Assembly (NCBI GenBank): GCA_026182355.1
Contig: JAPFBL010000068.1
Location: 2,001,001-2,065,000 of the forward strand
Origin: Hermatobates lingyangjiaoensis
Taxonomy: Eukaryota > Arthropoda > Insecta > Hemiptera > Hermatobatidae
Direction: 5' to 3'
Length of the DNA: 64,000 bases
Positions 11,467 to 24,639 of the stretch are shown piece after piece. The position numbers were made by a program, and so were the translations under genes. Each line of letters begins with the position of its first letter. The first letter of the stretch is position 1. The notes beneath the pieces are model-generated. The model saw only the letters and a list, made by a program, of their open reading frames with translations. It was not told the DNA's origin and searched no databases.

Positions 11467-14400
11467 AATACAATCTTTTACTTGTTGTAAAGTAAAAATT
11501 TCAGTTAGTGCAAAATAATCTACCATTTTTAAACCGAATTAAGAAACACAGAGATTGATAAATATTATGTCATAAATTCATAAATCCGTCTTGACTCGTA
11601 CGTTGTTTAGCGTAATCAATGGGTTAGGACGCCGTCCATCGTTGTAAAAACAACTGCTGTATACGACGTAAGTCGGATTTACATATGTATGACTCAAATT
11701 TGAAAGTGTTTGCGCCCATTGCAACATTTCTGGCGACAGCCTGTGCAAAATAAAAGACAACTTTGACGATTCCTAGTTTTGCAAGTCTCAAATCAATGCA
11801 TTTTGAAGTTATACATTTACATTTATTAGAAATATGAAGAAATGATTTTTTATTTTACTTCTAAAGCAGAGTTCAGTATATTTTAAAATATTATCAGATT
11901 TATACAAAATTTAAAACAACACTAACAATTATACAAAATTAATTTAATAATGTTTCTGCATCTATCTGTATGTTTGCTATCAAATTCCTATGTTTAAGAG
12001 ACACGCCCCCAAAGCTATATATATTCTGGAACTATGTGAGTGCATAATTATTGCGGCTTTTTTCAATAAATTTTATTCAACAAAAACAACAACAATACTT
12101 GACAAAAATATTTTAAAACATTTTTATTCTGAACGTATTCACTATTTAATTAAATTACCGGTTCCAATTTGCATCGTAGCCTGTCGATTCCAAGCCAATT
12201 TTTGATTGAACGATTAACCTGATAGTCTGTAGGTTCTTCTGTGGGAAAATGTGGTGAATGATATGATTGTGCTGCACTCGAACCTTTCTCAAAATTGTAG
12301 AGCATAATATGACGAATGTAGTGATAATTTTTGATACACATTCGAAAAAAGACGATAATTTGAATATATAAAAAACATAAACAAAACCTTATTTTACTTT
12401 TTTTTTGAAATTTTACTAAAATTTTTAAAATTTATTGTAAAAAGCAGCAATGATTATTCACCCACCTAATAAATAAACCAGGCTACTTGGAAAAGTATGT
12501 TTTATCTATATATATTTTTATTTATCATTATATGTATACGTTACGTACTAACTAACACCATTTATATAGTAATTTTCATTTTGGCACTATTTTCAAACAT
12601 TTTAACTGACCGTCTTCCATTTGTGTATGCTGGTAATAAACCATACCAATATCATAACTTAGTCTTCAATAAGTCGTGAAGATGACTTTCAAGATCGTGT
12701 ATCCATGAATTTTTATCACATCAAATGTTCATGTATTTGGAAAACATATGAATTTAAGGAAAACTTCAAAATACAAAGCTGATAATGATTATATTCTCTA
12801 CAAGTTTTGAAACGTTTTCCCTTGTGACTTGTTCTTCCCGTACATTTATATTTGTTTTATTATTTTAAGATCTGTTAATGCTTCAGTGGTTTGTACCTCA
12901 TTCCAGTGGCCAAACTAAGCACTGTAGGTTAATTAATAGTAATCCTTACAAATATTCTTCTTCCTTCATAGATTTATGACCTGATTATATTTACTCTTTA
13001 TCTTTAGTGTAGCTTATATTCGTGTTTGTTGGAGAGTTTAATTGAAACAAAATTTAATTCGGTTTCAATTTAGCACAGGTACTCGTTTAATAGCGAACTT
13101 ATATAATAACATTTTAGGCAAAAATAAACCCGTTGGATTAATTATTGTTATGTATTCTCCGCCTCTGCGAAGCCTACTAACAATTCAATAAAAATACACT
13201 ATTTGCCGATGTTCACCTTTTAAACTAAATTACATTATTAAACATTAAAAAATAGAAGTAAGATAATTGAAAATAAAAATAAAAAAAAAAGACATAATTG
13301 CAGACAAATTTACTTAGTGGATGAAGTTCTTAATTTATGTAATTGCTTAAAAAATTGTATATATTCTATTGAGAGGTTGAATGTTCACAGATTATAAAGC
13401 ATGCCTAATTTTAAAGATATATTACACATCACCTAAGGCAAGTGAGCGAGATATAGAATACTCTGTGTGTAATGTATGCAGTGTGAGCCTAATGGGGTAG
13501 GCATTACACTGTATTATATAATCTGACTTCAACATTCTTAGATATCGAATATAAGAGTTTCCTCTTTTTGCCATTTTGTTCCTTATAATACCGGCTTGTT
13601 TGGCTCTAATATAATAATTATTTCTCTGTTTTCTTTTTAATTTTTGCTTTTCGTCTACCTTTCGAATCTTTTTTTTTTGTTTCAAGTCCCTGTTAATGTA
13701 TGCTTATTTATTCTTTCTCTATTCCCTCATGAAGTCTCAATTTATTTGACCGTCTTACTTTGTGTGTTGTCCTTCTGTACTGGACTCGTTTCGACAATAT
13801 TTCTTAAATAACAATCCGTAATTGTCTAATGCTTGTGATTATATAATAAAAGCAGATGTACCCGACATTGTTTCGAAAAATAAAAAAATTACTAAAATCA
13901 AATTTTTAAATTTGTCACATACTAAAATAATTTAAATTTTTTATTATTTAATAAAGTTTCTCGCTCTGTGAAGCCACCACACTATAAAAATGATACTCTC
14001 TTTATAGCTGCTATTCCCTGATGTCCTTCGTGAACAGATTCCAATGATCGTTGAGCACTGGGAAGTACTATCCCATTTCCTTACAAAAGCAAACCATTAG
14101 TTTCACACACTCTCCTGAAATGCCTCATAATTTCTTAGTTATGCTTCCCATTTTTCTAGACTTATATACTCCTTCATTTTCTGTATTTTCCTCCCTGACA
14201 AATCTACTTTACCTTTCACTCTTCTCTAGGTCATATATGCTATGATTATTTTAAGAATTAATTCCCCCTTTTTCCAGTTCGAATCCTCATCTGTCTAGGA
14301 GAGCCTTGAGAGATGAATCTGATATTGTTCTTTCCAGGCTTGTAAATAACTTCATAATCGTAAGATTGTATCATAAGCACCGAACTTTCAATTCGTTCAC

Positions 14401-17400
14401 ATTGTTTTGACTTTGGCCCACATGTAACTTATAAGGGCTTTTGATCCGACACTAGTTCAAATTGTTATCAAACAAATAAACATGAAACTTTTCTACAGCC
14501 AGAACAATCCTGAACGTTGTTCTGTTTGAAGACAACGTTTTCTTACTTGTTTGAAGTTCTGAAAGTAAATGGCAATATTCGAACACCTGTAACATTTTTC
14601 AAGTACTGCACTGGGGCGCACTCAAAGATACTGAAGTATTTTTATCAGTGTTTTAATAACCCCAATGAGTATAATCAGAGACGGCAGCTTTTAAAAACTA
14701 AAAGCAGTCTGTTGCGGTTTTCCTCAAATAATTATTTGTTTTTCTTTTTGAGTTATCTCAAAGTCGCACAGATGTATAAATTAGGAATAAACCGACCTAC
14801 GAATTCCACTAATTGTAGACTGTGAACTTTAGTTTTCTACCATTTTAGATTTGTTATTAAGTTCTACCAGTACTTATTGTGTGGAAGAAAGTTAAAGGTC
14901 AGGAACTCTTGTTAAATTCTACCAGTATTTATGTTATTAACACATAGTTGGTGAATATATATGGTTTAAATTGGTTCCTATTTACACATTTAGAGGGGGT
15001 TGAAATGAACTCTCTCTTATGACGTATTTCTTTGGCCATTAGTATTTTTTTGTTCCGAAAATAATATTTGTTTCTTTAGTATTTTATTTTTGCTTTTTTG
15101 GAGGTTCATTTAATTTAAACATAATGTATTATAACCTTTCGTACTGTAATATATTCATGACCTCTGTTAAATGAAGGCCGTAAGCAATGTTCCTATCTTG
15201 TGCTTCTATATACAAAATGTCCTCAAAGTAATGTAAACATCCTTCACGCCATACAAGATTTGAAACTAAACTTTTTAAATAACTCAAGAGCCTTCTAAGA
15301 TCCAAAACACAATCCAAAGCCAACACACTTTGTATTGTAACAAAAAGAAAACATTAAAATATGGTTGAATTTCTTTGATTTTGATGTCACTGTATATAGT
15401 GGAGTGAATTTTGAGGTCCAACCTAGAGCATACTTCCTTCTTCTTATGTTAGAAAAACATTATAAAAGTGGGAATTATGTACATTTCATTCAACTAGTTA
15501 ATTGACCCAGTCAAGATATAAACGTAGGTCATTATTCTCATTAGAAATACAAACCAATCTTGGTGACCAGTAAACGAGTCCTGCTGGTTCAGTAATGCCT
15601 AATTCCAATAGCACTTTTAATATTTCATCGCCTTTTTGTTTCAATGAAATGAATTTCCTCCATATAGTTGCATTATTGGTTCCTCAGTCGAGTCTGTTTT
15701 TAAATCCGCTTGATATCCCTCTAATATAACAATTTTTCCTTTTTTTTTTTTAACCCTAATCTCAAAACTTTTTCCGCTACTTCCTTATACAATAAAAGCT
15801 GCTCGGCTTCCTCTTTTACAAGAAAGCATCTGTCATAACTCTTGAAATTTACGGAAATAAACAACTTTTCTTTACCAGTCTTAGAGTTAACTTTCAGATC
15901 CCTATAATTTCTCTCATATTTTAACTGTATAATGAATTTTTGTATAATTAAAAAAATAATAATATTATTAATAATAGTTTAAATTTAAATAGTTTAAATA
16001 GTTTCTTCCTTGTTTGAAATCATTCACACAACACCGACAGTCTGAGCCTATTCTCATGGACTCCTTGTACTTCACATTTAATGGCTGTGTGGCCAGGTAT
16101 TCTGTTGGGATGGTACACTCTTACACTATAGAGCCGCTAGAACTTTCCCCATCCTCCCACTAAACCACTTTTCACTTAGACCCATTGTATTTTATCCCAC
16201 TATAACTGTTGAGGAAGCATTTTTTTCAAATACTACAACAAACAAATCAGTGAAATCTGCTACACTCGTCTGTTACATTTCCTGCTTACATTACGCCTTT
16301 ATATTTCCGTACTTACATTTACAATGTAAGTACATTGCCAGTACGTATTTTTCCAGTTTTCTTACCTTCGGATACATTCAACAAGGACAAGGTTTCCTTG
16401 TTATTTCATACTTAGTTTCTTGTTCGTTCATTCCTTCTATGTTACCTGCTCTAAAAATAATAACAGTTTCTAACTCAAAAGCTCTCTTTATCCGATGCTT
16501 TGTGTAAATGTAACACTCCTTGTCTTCAATAATTGTGAATCTTATCAGTTTTCAGTTGCTTTTATTATCATTGGGCATATTTTCAAAGTTAGTGCAAATC
16601 TCGAGGACTATAATTTTAAAAGATTCTTAAATTTCCTGTTCTATTTTACTTAATTTGTATCTACAAAAGTGTATTTTTTTTAAAAATAATCACCAAAAAT
16701 TGAGATCACATCTTAATAAGTCAACTTCTCTTCAGAACCTGAATGATCATGTTATCTTCCCTCCCCACTCTTGCCAATACCAACACTACATTAGATTTTA
16801 CGACTTTTTTTTCTATACGAAATGAAGATACATGAATACATTGACTTTTAGAAACTTTTAAATTATGCAGATACGAGTTGTATTGAACAAGTTGAGTTAT
16901 TCTATGGAGGTTAAACCTTGTTTTACCCTCTATACCATCTTTAAGAATGTTCTTCCACAACAGGGATTAATATCATTTGGATGAAAATCTAAAAGTGATA
17001 ACATAGTAAACCAACTTAGCTTTTTTAATCATTTGAAACATTGTTCCTCTCAACATTCTTGGAGTCTTTGCAGCTTAAGTGGATTTTTGATTCAAACGCA
17101 TACATGTTAATGTCTTCAATGATTTTCATTAACGTATTTTCTCGGTATTTTGACAACTTAAGCATTATTATTGTTATAAACGTTTCATCATTGGTTAAGC
17201 CTCGTCACTTAAACTAACCAAAGTATAAAATGCTATTATACTCCCACTACTATTGATTGAGTCATTGGAATGCGAATACTGAGGCAAGTGATGTAGGTGA
17301 TGTGATCAAGTATGAGAGAAGAGGGTGTTACTTATCTCTTCCTGAACTCCTGTTTTTACCCCGACCTGCTTTGCCCAACCCTTTGTTCCCTCCCTTACAA

Positions 17401-19020
17401 TCTGCGCCTTTTAAAATATCTCGCTTAACTCCCTCGCTTCTCAATACCGCACTAGCTGTCGTGTATAACTTGTTTCAGAATGAATGAGACTCTGAGAAAT
17501 CATCTTTTGATGTTTACTGAAAGGTAACAAAAGTTGGAAATAAAATAGATGTTTACATGAAACTCTAAAACTTTAATGCTCGACATGTTTGGGTCAGCAA
17601 TAGCGATCACGTATCAATATACGAGTAGAATGGAAACTAATCATGCAGGCAGAGTATATTAATCTCAGTTTGATGTAAAAGTAATCCAAAGTTCACTATT
17701 AGGTTCTGTATTTTGATTAGAGTTACAATTCTAGAAATCAAGGCTACTCCTAAAGTATGTGAATTTTCATAGTAGGGTATTAATTATATATCTAGAAACA
17801 AGGGGTTGCTCTTCACATTCATAGAATCTTGCAAAAGTGTCACTCGTACTCGGTGACTTTGGAAGCAAAAGAAACATTATTTGAGAAAAAATTATCGAAA
17901 AGCCTTAGTGCTTCTTCATTTTTCGTATTACTCTTTATGCGGGAAAGAATAATTATTACACGTATGCAGGTAAGTCGCAATAAGCACAGTAACTCTACGT
18001 CAAGAAAATCACTATTAAAATAGCAAAATGACATGAAAATTTCGAGTGTTACTCGGATTTTAAAAGCAATATATATTTATCTCTATGTCTACCAGCTCGC
18101 TCTTGTTAATTTTATATCGAAACAGTTGGAAAAACCTCCTGAATATTTCAGAATGAACCTGGAGTTATGCGGTACAAACTTTAGCATCCACTGGGATTTG
18201 TTATAACTTTAGTTACCGCTAACACAGAACGAAAACGAGTTTTACTTTTATTAAATATTTCTAAAGACTATATAATATCACAGAAATATTTTTCTGATTT
18301 ATAAAAAGTTTGTATACATTTCTAATCTTTTATGTATTCCTAAGTGTCGTCTGAAGTCATCGTTCTATAAGATATTTGTTTTGAATTTGATTGATCATTT
18401 ATATCTCATATCTTCTATACATTAAAACGTAGACACGATTTGTAACTTCTTATAAAGCTGGGTATAACGATACCTTTTTAGTTCATTACTAACATACACA
18501 CGTAGAGTATATTCAAACTTTTTCAAATTATAAATGAACTGATTTAATATGATTTTTTAAACCAAATTTGTCCAAGTAAAATAGCGAGAAAATCAGACTC
18601 CCATCTCTTGAAATTGGATGTTATTTCGGTATGACTTTAGTACGAAGGGACATAAAAACAAATAAACAATTTATTTTTTTTTTAATTTTGTATTCTCATC
18701 TTAAAATCATTGAGAAAAAAAATACAAAAAATGTCCGTGTTAGTGTGGTTTTGTTTAGCTAATTATTCTTACTAGATTATTTTAATAGTCACGTAACCTA
18801 ATGAATACTGAAAAAAAACTCGAAAGAATTTAATCGAAAATTGTAATATTTAAATCTGATTTTAAATTGAGAGGAAATGATGTTGAGTGAGTTGTATAAT
18901 GTGCATGATCAATACAGACCATGCCTGTAAACTGACTCCACTACAGAAACCAAATATTTTTGTCTCAAATATTAAATTGAAAGCCTGTTAAGCTTCATTT
19001 CTTTAATGTATTTATATATT
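11467..19020. other. Long AT-rich stretch without a supported gene
   Basis: This 7.5-kb interval holds only short open frames (the longest is 102 codons, 14517-14825) without domains or repeat character. Minor structure: a repeated TTAARTTCTACCAGTAYTTA at about 14857 and 14911, and AT-only patches near 15948-16000. A B-box-like GTTCGAATCC at 14278 has no partner A box, so I do not call a tRNA. Confidence 0.45.
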
Positions 19021-19215
19021 TCAAATAAACTGTGACACATAGAATGAAACGTAACAATAGGACTCACTTTTCAATATGTCGACCGTTATGGTGGTCGTCC
19101 TCAGGAGAAGATGTGAATTGTCGATGGGACTATTGTTAGTTGACTGTCATCCCTAATGGTGGATTATTGAAAAGTGAGTCCTACGTCTTTTCTTACGTCA
19201 TTTTCTACGTGTCAC
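19021..19215. repeat. Foldback repeat, family B
   Basis: Inverted arms around CACTTTTCAATATGTCGACC (left) and TTATTGAAAAGTGAGTCC (right) are preceded by AAATAAACTGTGACACATAG and followed by its rough complement, CTACGTGTCACAGTTT. On the minus strand the centre reads CTGAGGA, a stem GACC/GGTC, then GACA, a variant of the hammerhead-like box discussed in the findings. Confidence 0.6.
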
Positions 19216-19310
19216 AGTTTCCAAATTACGAAATTTTGTCTTTAATTCCGAGTTTAACATAAAAATTATGTTGCGTTGAAGAAGGACTGCTCCCAACTTT
19301 TACAAATGTA

Positions 19311-19489
19311 TATATATATATATATCAATGATTAAACCACAATAAGAATGGGAAAACAGAACTAAGATCTTTCAACCGTAACAAGCGGTCTTCGAAGACC
19401 GCTTGTTACGGTTGAAAGATCTTAGTTCTGTTTTTCCATTCTTATTGTGGTTTAATCATTGATTGTTGTTTCACGTATTTATGTGAAAT

Positions 19490-19526
<37 letters not shown>
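19311..19526. repeat. Foldback repeat, family A, as a zero-spacer palindrome flanked by (TA)n
   Basis: Arms 19326-19393 and 19394-19461 are 68 bp each, meet without a spacer at CTTC|GAAG, and differ at one position. Both sides carry (TA)n: 19311-19325 and 19494-19526. The outer part after the right arm, TTTCACGTATTTATGTGAAA, is itself a small hairpin and marks the family A terminus. Transcribed RNA would fold into a hairpin of about 68 bp. No coding sequence is present. Confidence 0.8.
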
Positions 19527-19530
<4 letters not shown>

Positions 19531-19749
19531 CAGTGATAATAGACAAGTTAGTTCTTTAAAAGCTTCTGAGGAGACCCATATTTGGATCCTATTGGCACGC
19601 TTGAAACCTGGCTTGAATTTAAACTGTTAGTTTTTTATTTATTTTTTAATAATTTTGTATATATTTCCTTTATTTTTTGTTTTATTCACCTTTATTCTCC
19701 TTTTTAAAAACAATTTTTTTCCTTGATCTCGACTTCCTAGTTCCTTTTT

Positions 19750-19941
19750 TATTTTTCTTCTTTGCGGCAGCACTGCTTTAGCCCTCACTCAGTGAGTTCT
19801 TTAGTTGACTGTCGTCCCTCCGTCAATTCACTTCTCCTGAGGACGACCGCCATTACGGTCGAAATATTGAAAAGTGAGTCTCTGTTATATTTCTGTCTAT
19901 GTGTTACAGTTTATTTGAAGTATATATATATATATATATAT
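19750..19941 (+). repeat. Foldback repeat, family B, single-sided copy
   Basis: The sequence runs CTCCTGAGGACGACCG, then CATTACGGTCGAAATATTG, then AAAAGTGAGTCTCTG, and ends at TACAGTTTATTTGAAG followed by (TA)n at 19920-19941. The left half is not the complement of the right, so this copy preserves the unpaired order of the family. It carries CTGAGGA (19837-19843), stem GACCG/CGGTC and GAAA (19861-19864). Confidence 0.6.
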
Positions 19942-20449
19942 TATGTTCAGATTCTTCGATGTATAAGGTTTTGGTCCCCAAAGAATATCGTGGACATTGA
20001 TTTTGTGTGACCGAGTCCACAATTGACATTCAAAAGAAATACACTTATAATGAACTTAACAAATTTACATATTTATGGTTAATAAATAAGCGGTGTATAT
20101 AAAATATATTTTTAAATAAAAATGCATATTTTAATAAATTTCTAACAACCATAGTGATATTGAATGCATCTTGTATTTTTATTTTACGATTTTTTTGTGA
20201 AATCTTTTTATATCTAACAGTCGTTTTCCAGTGAGATTACTCACCTAGATTCGATTGACCAGTGTTGACATGTTGAAATTGTCATTTTATTTCCATCCAA
20301 TGATATCTCTGCACGTCACCAGTCAGTGTTACCAGTAAACCTGTTTTTATTGTTTTCAATTATAATCATCTGTTTTTTAAATTTGTTGCATAATCTTTTC
20401 AGATTTTTGGATTAACCGAAAAATTAGTAATATTACTGACAAAGTAATA

Positions 20450-20560
20450 GACTGACTAAACAGTTTCAGTAGGTCCTTGCTGGTGAGACATTCGAAACCG
20501 GTCGACTGAAGAGAACTGATGAGGAATTATGAGTTTATATGCTACTACTAATAATAGCCT
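20450..20560 (+). repeat. Fragment of the Penelope-type terminal repeat seen at 61.5 kb
   Basis: CGAAACCGGTCGACTGAAG, then GAGGAATTATGAG and TACTACTAATAAT align in order with 61549-61605 (CGAAACCGGTCGAGCTTTAC, then GAGGTATGACGG, then TATTACTAATTC). The upstream part, GCTGGTGAGACATTC, keeps the shape of the box, hairpin, GAAAC arrangement in a diverged form. No coding remnant is adjacent. Confidence 0.4.
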
Positions 20561-21839
20561 CTGAGCTACTAACAACCTTATATCCCTTAAGCGTTGCTTG
20601 AATAAGTAAGATAAATTCCTCAGTCACACTGTACTGTCATCTTGGCTCAGCCTCTTGTTAATGCCGTTATACTTAACATCCCAAAGTAATAAACATCTCT
20701 TCATCTTCCTTTCATTCTCAGCAAAGAAAGTTTACAGTTCTTTCTTCTACCGCAGTACTGTGTAATTACAACCTCCTTATTTATTGTTTGTTTTCTCCTT
20801 ATTTTTTTTAATAAAGTTTTTATGTTTTTTATAGAAATATCTTTCCTAACCTATTTACTAGTCGAGAACTTAAGAATAATATAATAATTTGCATTCTTCT
20901 TATCTTATGTAGGCCATTTAGATTGAAAGAATCATAGTTCCTGTCATTGTATTCCGTTTCTATTCTCTTATCTCTGCTTGTTTTAATAATAAATAAATAG
21001 AACAGCGAACTTGTAGCTTACTCTTAGTGTTCTAAATTATTTATAGAAATAGAATATGTAATATTATTCAAGTTGTTAGGACTGAAATATTTTGACTCTT
21101 TGATTGCTTTATATTGTGTGTATGGATTATCGAGAGCATTATTTCTGAACATTGATAACCTAGTTATGACAAGCAAGCATCAACTAGAGAGATATTTTTT
21201 TTAAAAATCAACAATTATCTAATATAATAAAAATGCAGCGTTGGTCAGGTTGTTAGTTATCAAACTTCTCCTAGCATCCCAGAGATAGACACCAATATTA
21301 TTTTTTTTATTTGATGGTTTGATTCCAAAAAATTCCCATTCATTTAAAACTTAACGCAGACATTGTACAGTATTGAAAAGAGAAACAGGTATATCAGTAT
21401 TTTAAGCAAAAAAAAAACTGTCAAAGTAATGATTGGCCCGTGTGTTGTTATAAAGATGTATAATTTTAGTTGTTATTCTGATAAAGTGTTTTGTGGGTGT
21501 ATAATGCGAGCGTGATTTGTCTTTGACATTTCTCGTATGTCTATTTCTGATGCCGCAGACAGGTTGATATGTAATTCAAGTGCCCGTGACCCTTAAGTGG
21601 TGCTATTTATTCACCTAATGCCCTCTAAACCCTTTGTCATTCCACCCAATTAACTCAGACTTTCCTTTTCTCCCTTTTTTCTGAATCACACACTGCATGT
21701 AATATAATTGCTGCTAGTAGTTCAATATATTATATATTTATCCATCGATTATGTATTTATATTTTTTTTTATAAAAATCATAATGCAAAAAAGTAGTCAA
21801 ATCTCATTATCGTATACTTTTCAAATATTCTACCTTTTT
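20561..21839. other. AT-rich stretch without a gene
   Basis: No supported gene, RNA or termini. Several T-rich runs and short hairpins of no clear meaning. Confidence 0.45.
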
Positions 21840-21859
21840 AAAATCAAATATACAATATT

Positions 21860-22135
21860 GCTGAAAGTTGCTATGGTAGTGGGCAAACTGCGTGTAACGG
21901 TGCAGTTGGGGCCCGGCTTGCAACGCGCTTGCGTATACTTGCTACAAGTATCATTTCGGCGTCTGGTATTGATTTCTTTTGGAAGTCTGCTTCCACGTGC
22001 TGAGTATAGCGCCCATGCCCATCTCGCGGCAGTGTCCTGTCAGCGCATACCTGTCCTAATCAGATTAGAGCATACTGCCTCAACATCTTCAACACTACTC
22101 AACGCTACCTCACGCTGTCTTTTGTTTTCCAATAC
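21860..22135. other. GC-rich pocket, possible old coding or repeat remnant
   Basis: The G+C content rises sharply from GCTATGGTAGTGGGCAAACT to about 22130 and the + strand stays open in one frame. No conserved domain is recognisable. The segment CAGCGCATACCTGTCCTAAT at about 22050 resembles the minus strand near 31450 (AAGCGAATACCTGTTCTAAT), so it is probably part of a dispersed element rather than a host exon. Confidence 0.3.
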
Positions 22136-22261
22136 CAGTTTGCTCATATACACACATAGCCATATATATATATATATTATGTGTTGCATTTTCCATTTAT
22201 ACATATATATATTACAAATTATTTTTCTTTGTAAAATAATTTGTAATGAACACTTAGTTTT

Positions 22262-22420
22262 TCTGTTTCAAAATTTATACTTCTGCCTATGAAAAAGGTT
22301 TTAAATAAAAACTGAAACTTAAATAAATTCAGGTAAATAAATAAGAACCTGAAGAACTGAGTCCCGATAAACTATAGTTTTGTTTCTATTCCACGGTCGA
22401 TACTTTTATCAATACATATA
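22262..22420 (+). repeat. Foldback repeat, family C, one arm
   Basis: The sequence runs CTTCTGCCTATGAAAAAGG, AATAAAAACTGAAAC, then after a gap GAACCTGAAGAACTGAGTCC, AGTTTTGTTTCTATTCCACG and GTCGATACTTTTATCAAT, ending in (TA)n. The segment carrying ACGTTGGCAATGAGAG in other copies is missing here. The conserved terminus TCTATTCCACGGTCGATAC also appears at 39.38 and 61.94 kb. Confidence 0.6.
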
Positions 22421-22424
22421 TATA

Positions 22425-22505
22425 TATATAAAAAGATTTCACATAAACACGTGTTACGGTTGAAAGATCTTAGTCTTGTTTTCCCACTTATTGTGGTTTG
22501 ATCAT

Positions 22506-22540
<35 letters not shown>
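22425..22540 (+). repeat. Foldback repeat, family A, one arm
   Basis: AGATTTCACATAAACACGTG is followed directly by TTACGGTTGAAAGATCTTAG, TTTTCCCACTTATTGTGG and TTTGATCATTGA, then a long (TA)n to 22540. It abuts the family C copy through another (TA)n tract, so the two elements share a microsatellite boundary. Confidence 0.65.
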
Positions 22541-22544
<4 letters not shown>

Positions 22545-24420
22545 GTTTCAGTAAGCACACGTGACTGTTGTCAAACAAATTACGTGGCATCGCCACAGAT
22601 TTTCATTTTTCTATTGATTTTGGAAGATTTTTTTCAGACTTAAATATATGATGAAAAGTAATATCAGCTTTTTTTTTTTATTCTCAACACTGACAGACCA
22701 ATATCCTTTGGACAAGTATGGTACTTTAGGATCTTTCCACTGTATGAACACAGTGAGGGGACTGTTGCATTTAAGTTTTGAAGTTATTAAAGACAGACTA
22801 TGCGAGCTTCAAACATATATGTTTAGTTTCTCCCCAGAGAACGACTAGAAGGCGCTTGCATATCTCTTTCTCTTTTCTCCTTTTGAAGTCCTCTAATCTC
22901 CTCCTGATAAACATCAACTGAATCAATATCGGCCTCAATAGGTATTTTGCTCTGTTATGTGTCCTGTGTTAATATCCAGATTTTGATTGTACGTTGAAGG
23001 GCAGTTGAAGTCCGTTTTGATCGTGTTCTCCTTCAAAGAACTAAAAACTAAAAACAGGAGTTGTAGTACATAGGAAAGTTTATTTCAATTATTATATAAC
23101 AGTTGAAAGAATAATTTTGTTTTTAAAAACCCTATGGAAGAACTGCGTGTTCTAAATGAATTGTTTTTGTTCCAAAATATTATTTTTTTTTAAATAGATG
23201 AATGAACATTTATAAATTAAAGAAGAGTTGGAAAAGCAGTGCGGATTCAAAACTTTAGGAGCCGAATACAGTCTATCAAGTCGCTTATTGTGATTTTATA
23301 AATGATAAAAAAAAAATGTTTTTAGAAGAGTAAACAGCATGTTTCAAATATGTAGCTCCTCTTCGGGACTTAAGGAATATTTGTTATTTTGTTAGAAATT
23401 AATGTTTTCATAAATTCAAATTATTGGAAAATCCAAATGAAAACTTTAAAAATAATTTGAAATATTTATTTTTAATATTTATTATGCTTGACATGTATAA
23501 TTAATTTTAAAACGCTTTGTAAATTGCAAAAATATAGCTGCATTTAGATCATTCCTCTTCCTTGCTTAGGTTGTAAATTATCCCGTATGGCTGAGCAAGG
23601 AATGTTTATTCCAGCACCTGCGGAGGCACTAGGCGACACCCACAGATAGATTCAGTACAGCTTGGGACTAGGGGTCAGTCGAGCGCACATGAAATACCAT
23701 CCGTATCACGGCATTGGCAATGATTCCTAAATCATTAAATGCAAATATTCTCTGTTGTTAAATGTTTAAGTTCATTTGTACTGTAATTGTTTTTGCTGAT
23801 TTATCTTTAATGTCAACTTACACATCGAATATTATATTTATATTAAAAATAAACTTATATACTCTTTTAGAAATCATTTTTCACTGTTTTGCTTCAATTG
23901 GGAAAAGTTATTAAATATTAATAGACTGGCAAGACAGGGTCGTATAGCATGTGAGGGAGCGAGATAAATGATGCAGTTTCTCTGTCGCACCCATGTGACA
24001 AAGCAAGGATAGAGATACAGGCGTTAGGAAGTCTGATTGGCCAGCAAGGCCCACGTGATCATTTCGGGCGCATGAGTAAAGACAACTAAAGCTTGACCTT
24101 TTATTTTATATTTTTAGTTTTTCTTGTGAGATAGTCGTTTTAATTAATTTCTGCAACCTTAATTGGTGTAAAAATAAAATTTCAGAAAACTCATAATGTA
24201 ATATTATAAGCAGATATAAAATATAAAATCCTTGTATAAAAAATCAGGTAATATATTCCTGGGGTCTACTGAAATATTTATTAAAAATTAGGAAAGGGAG
24301 AAATAGAGGGACGGAAAACAGTTTAGAATTTTAGGTTGCAAATACGATGTAAAGGGAAATTCGAAACCAATATAATGGAACAGCAGAAGCAAAATTTAAA
24401 AACCTTTATAAAATATTAAT
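22541..24420. other. Stretch without a supported gene
   Basis: An open frame at 22648-22848 (66 codons) has ordinary protein-like composition but no recognisable domain and no splice evidence. A GC-richer block at 23575-23720 and another at 23930-24090 may be SINE or LTR relics, but I found no second copies. Confidence 0.35.
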
Positions 24421-24421
24421 A

Positions 24422-24636
24422 GTATATATATATACTTAAAATAAACAGTGACAAATAGACTGAAACATAACAAAAGACTCACTTTTCAATATTTCGACCG
24501 TAATGGCGGTCGAAATATTGAAAAGTGAGTCTTTTGTTATGTTTCAGTCTATTTGTCACTGTTTATTTTAAGTGTTATTTGTCCTGCCGGACCGTTTTTC
24601 GTTTATCATGGTATAATATATATATATATATATATT
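24422..24636. repeat. Foldback repeat, family B, as a perfect 67-bp palindrome
   Basis: Arms 24434-24500 and 24507-24573 are exact reverse complements over 67 bases with a 6-base loop (TAATGG). The outer right flank, TGTCCTGCCGGACCG, leads into (TA)n at about 24615-24636, and (TA)n also precedes the left arm. Perfect identity of the arms suggests recent formation, copying by fold-back, or gene conversion between arms. Confidence 0.85.
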
Positions 24637-24639
24637 GGT

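Noticed and set aside
14278..14330. tRNA-like B box GTTCGAATCC
   Set aside because: No A box at the right distance and no cloverleaf could be drawn.
21708..22292. 194-codon open frame on the + strand
   Set aside because: It joins AT-rich chance sequence, a GC-rich pocket and a (TA)n tract. No domain is recognisable.
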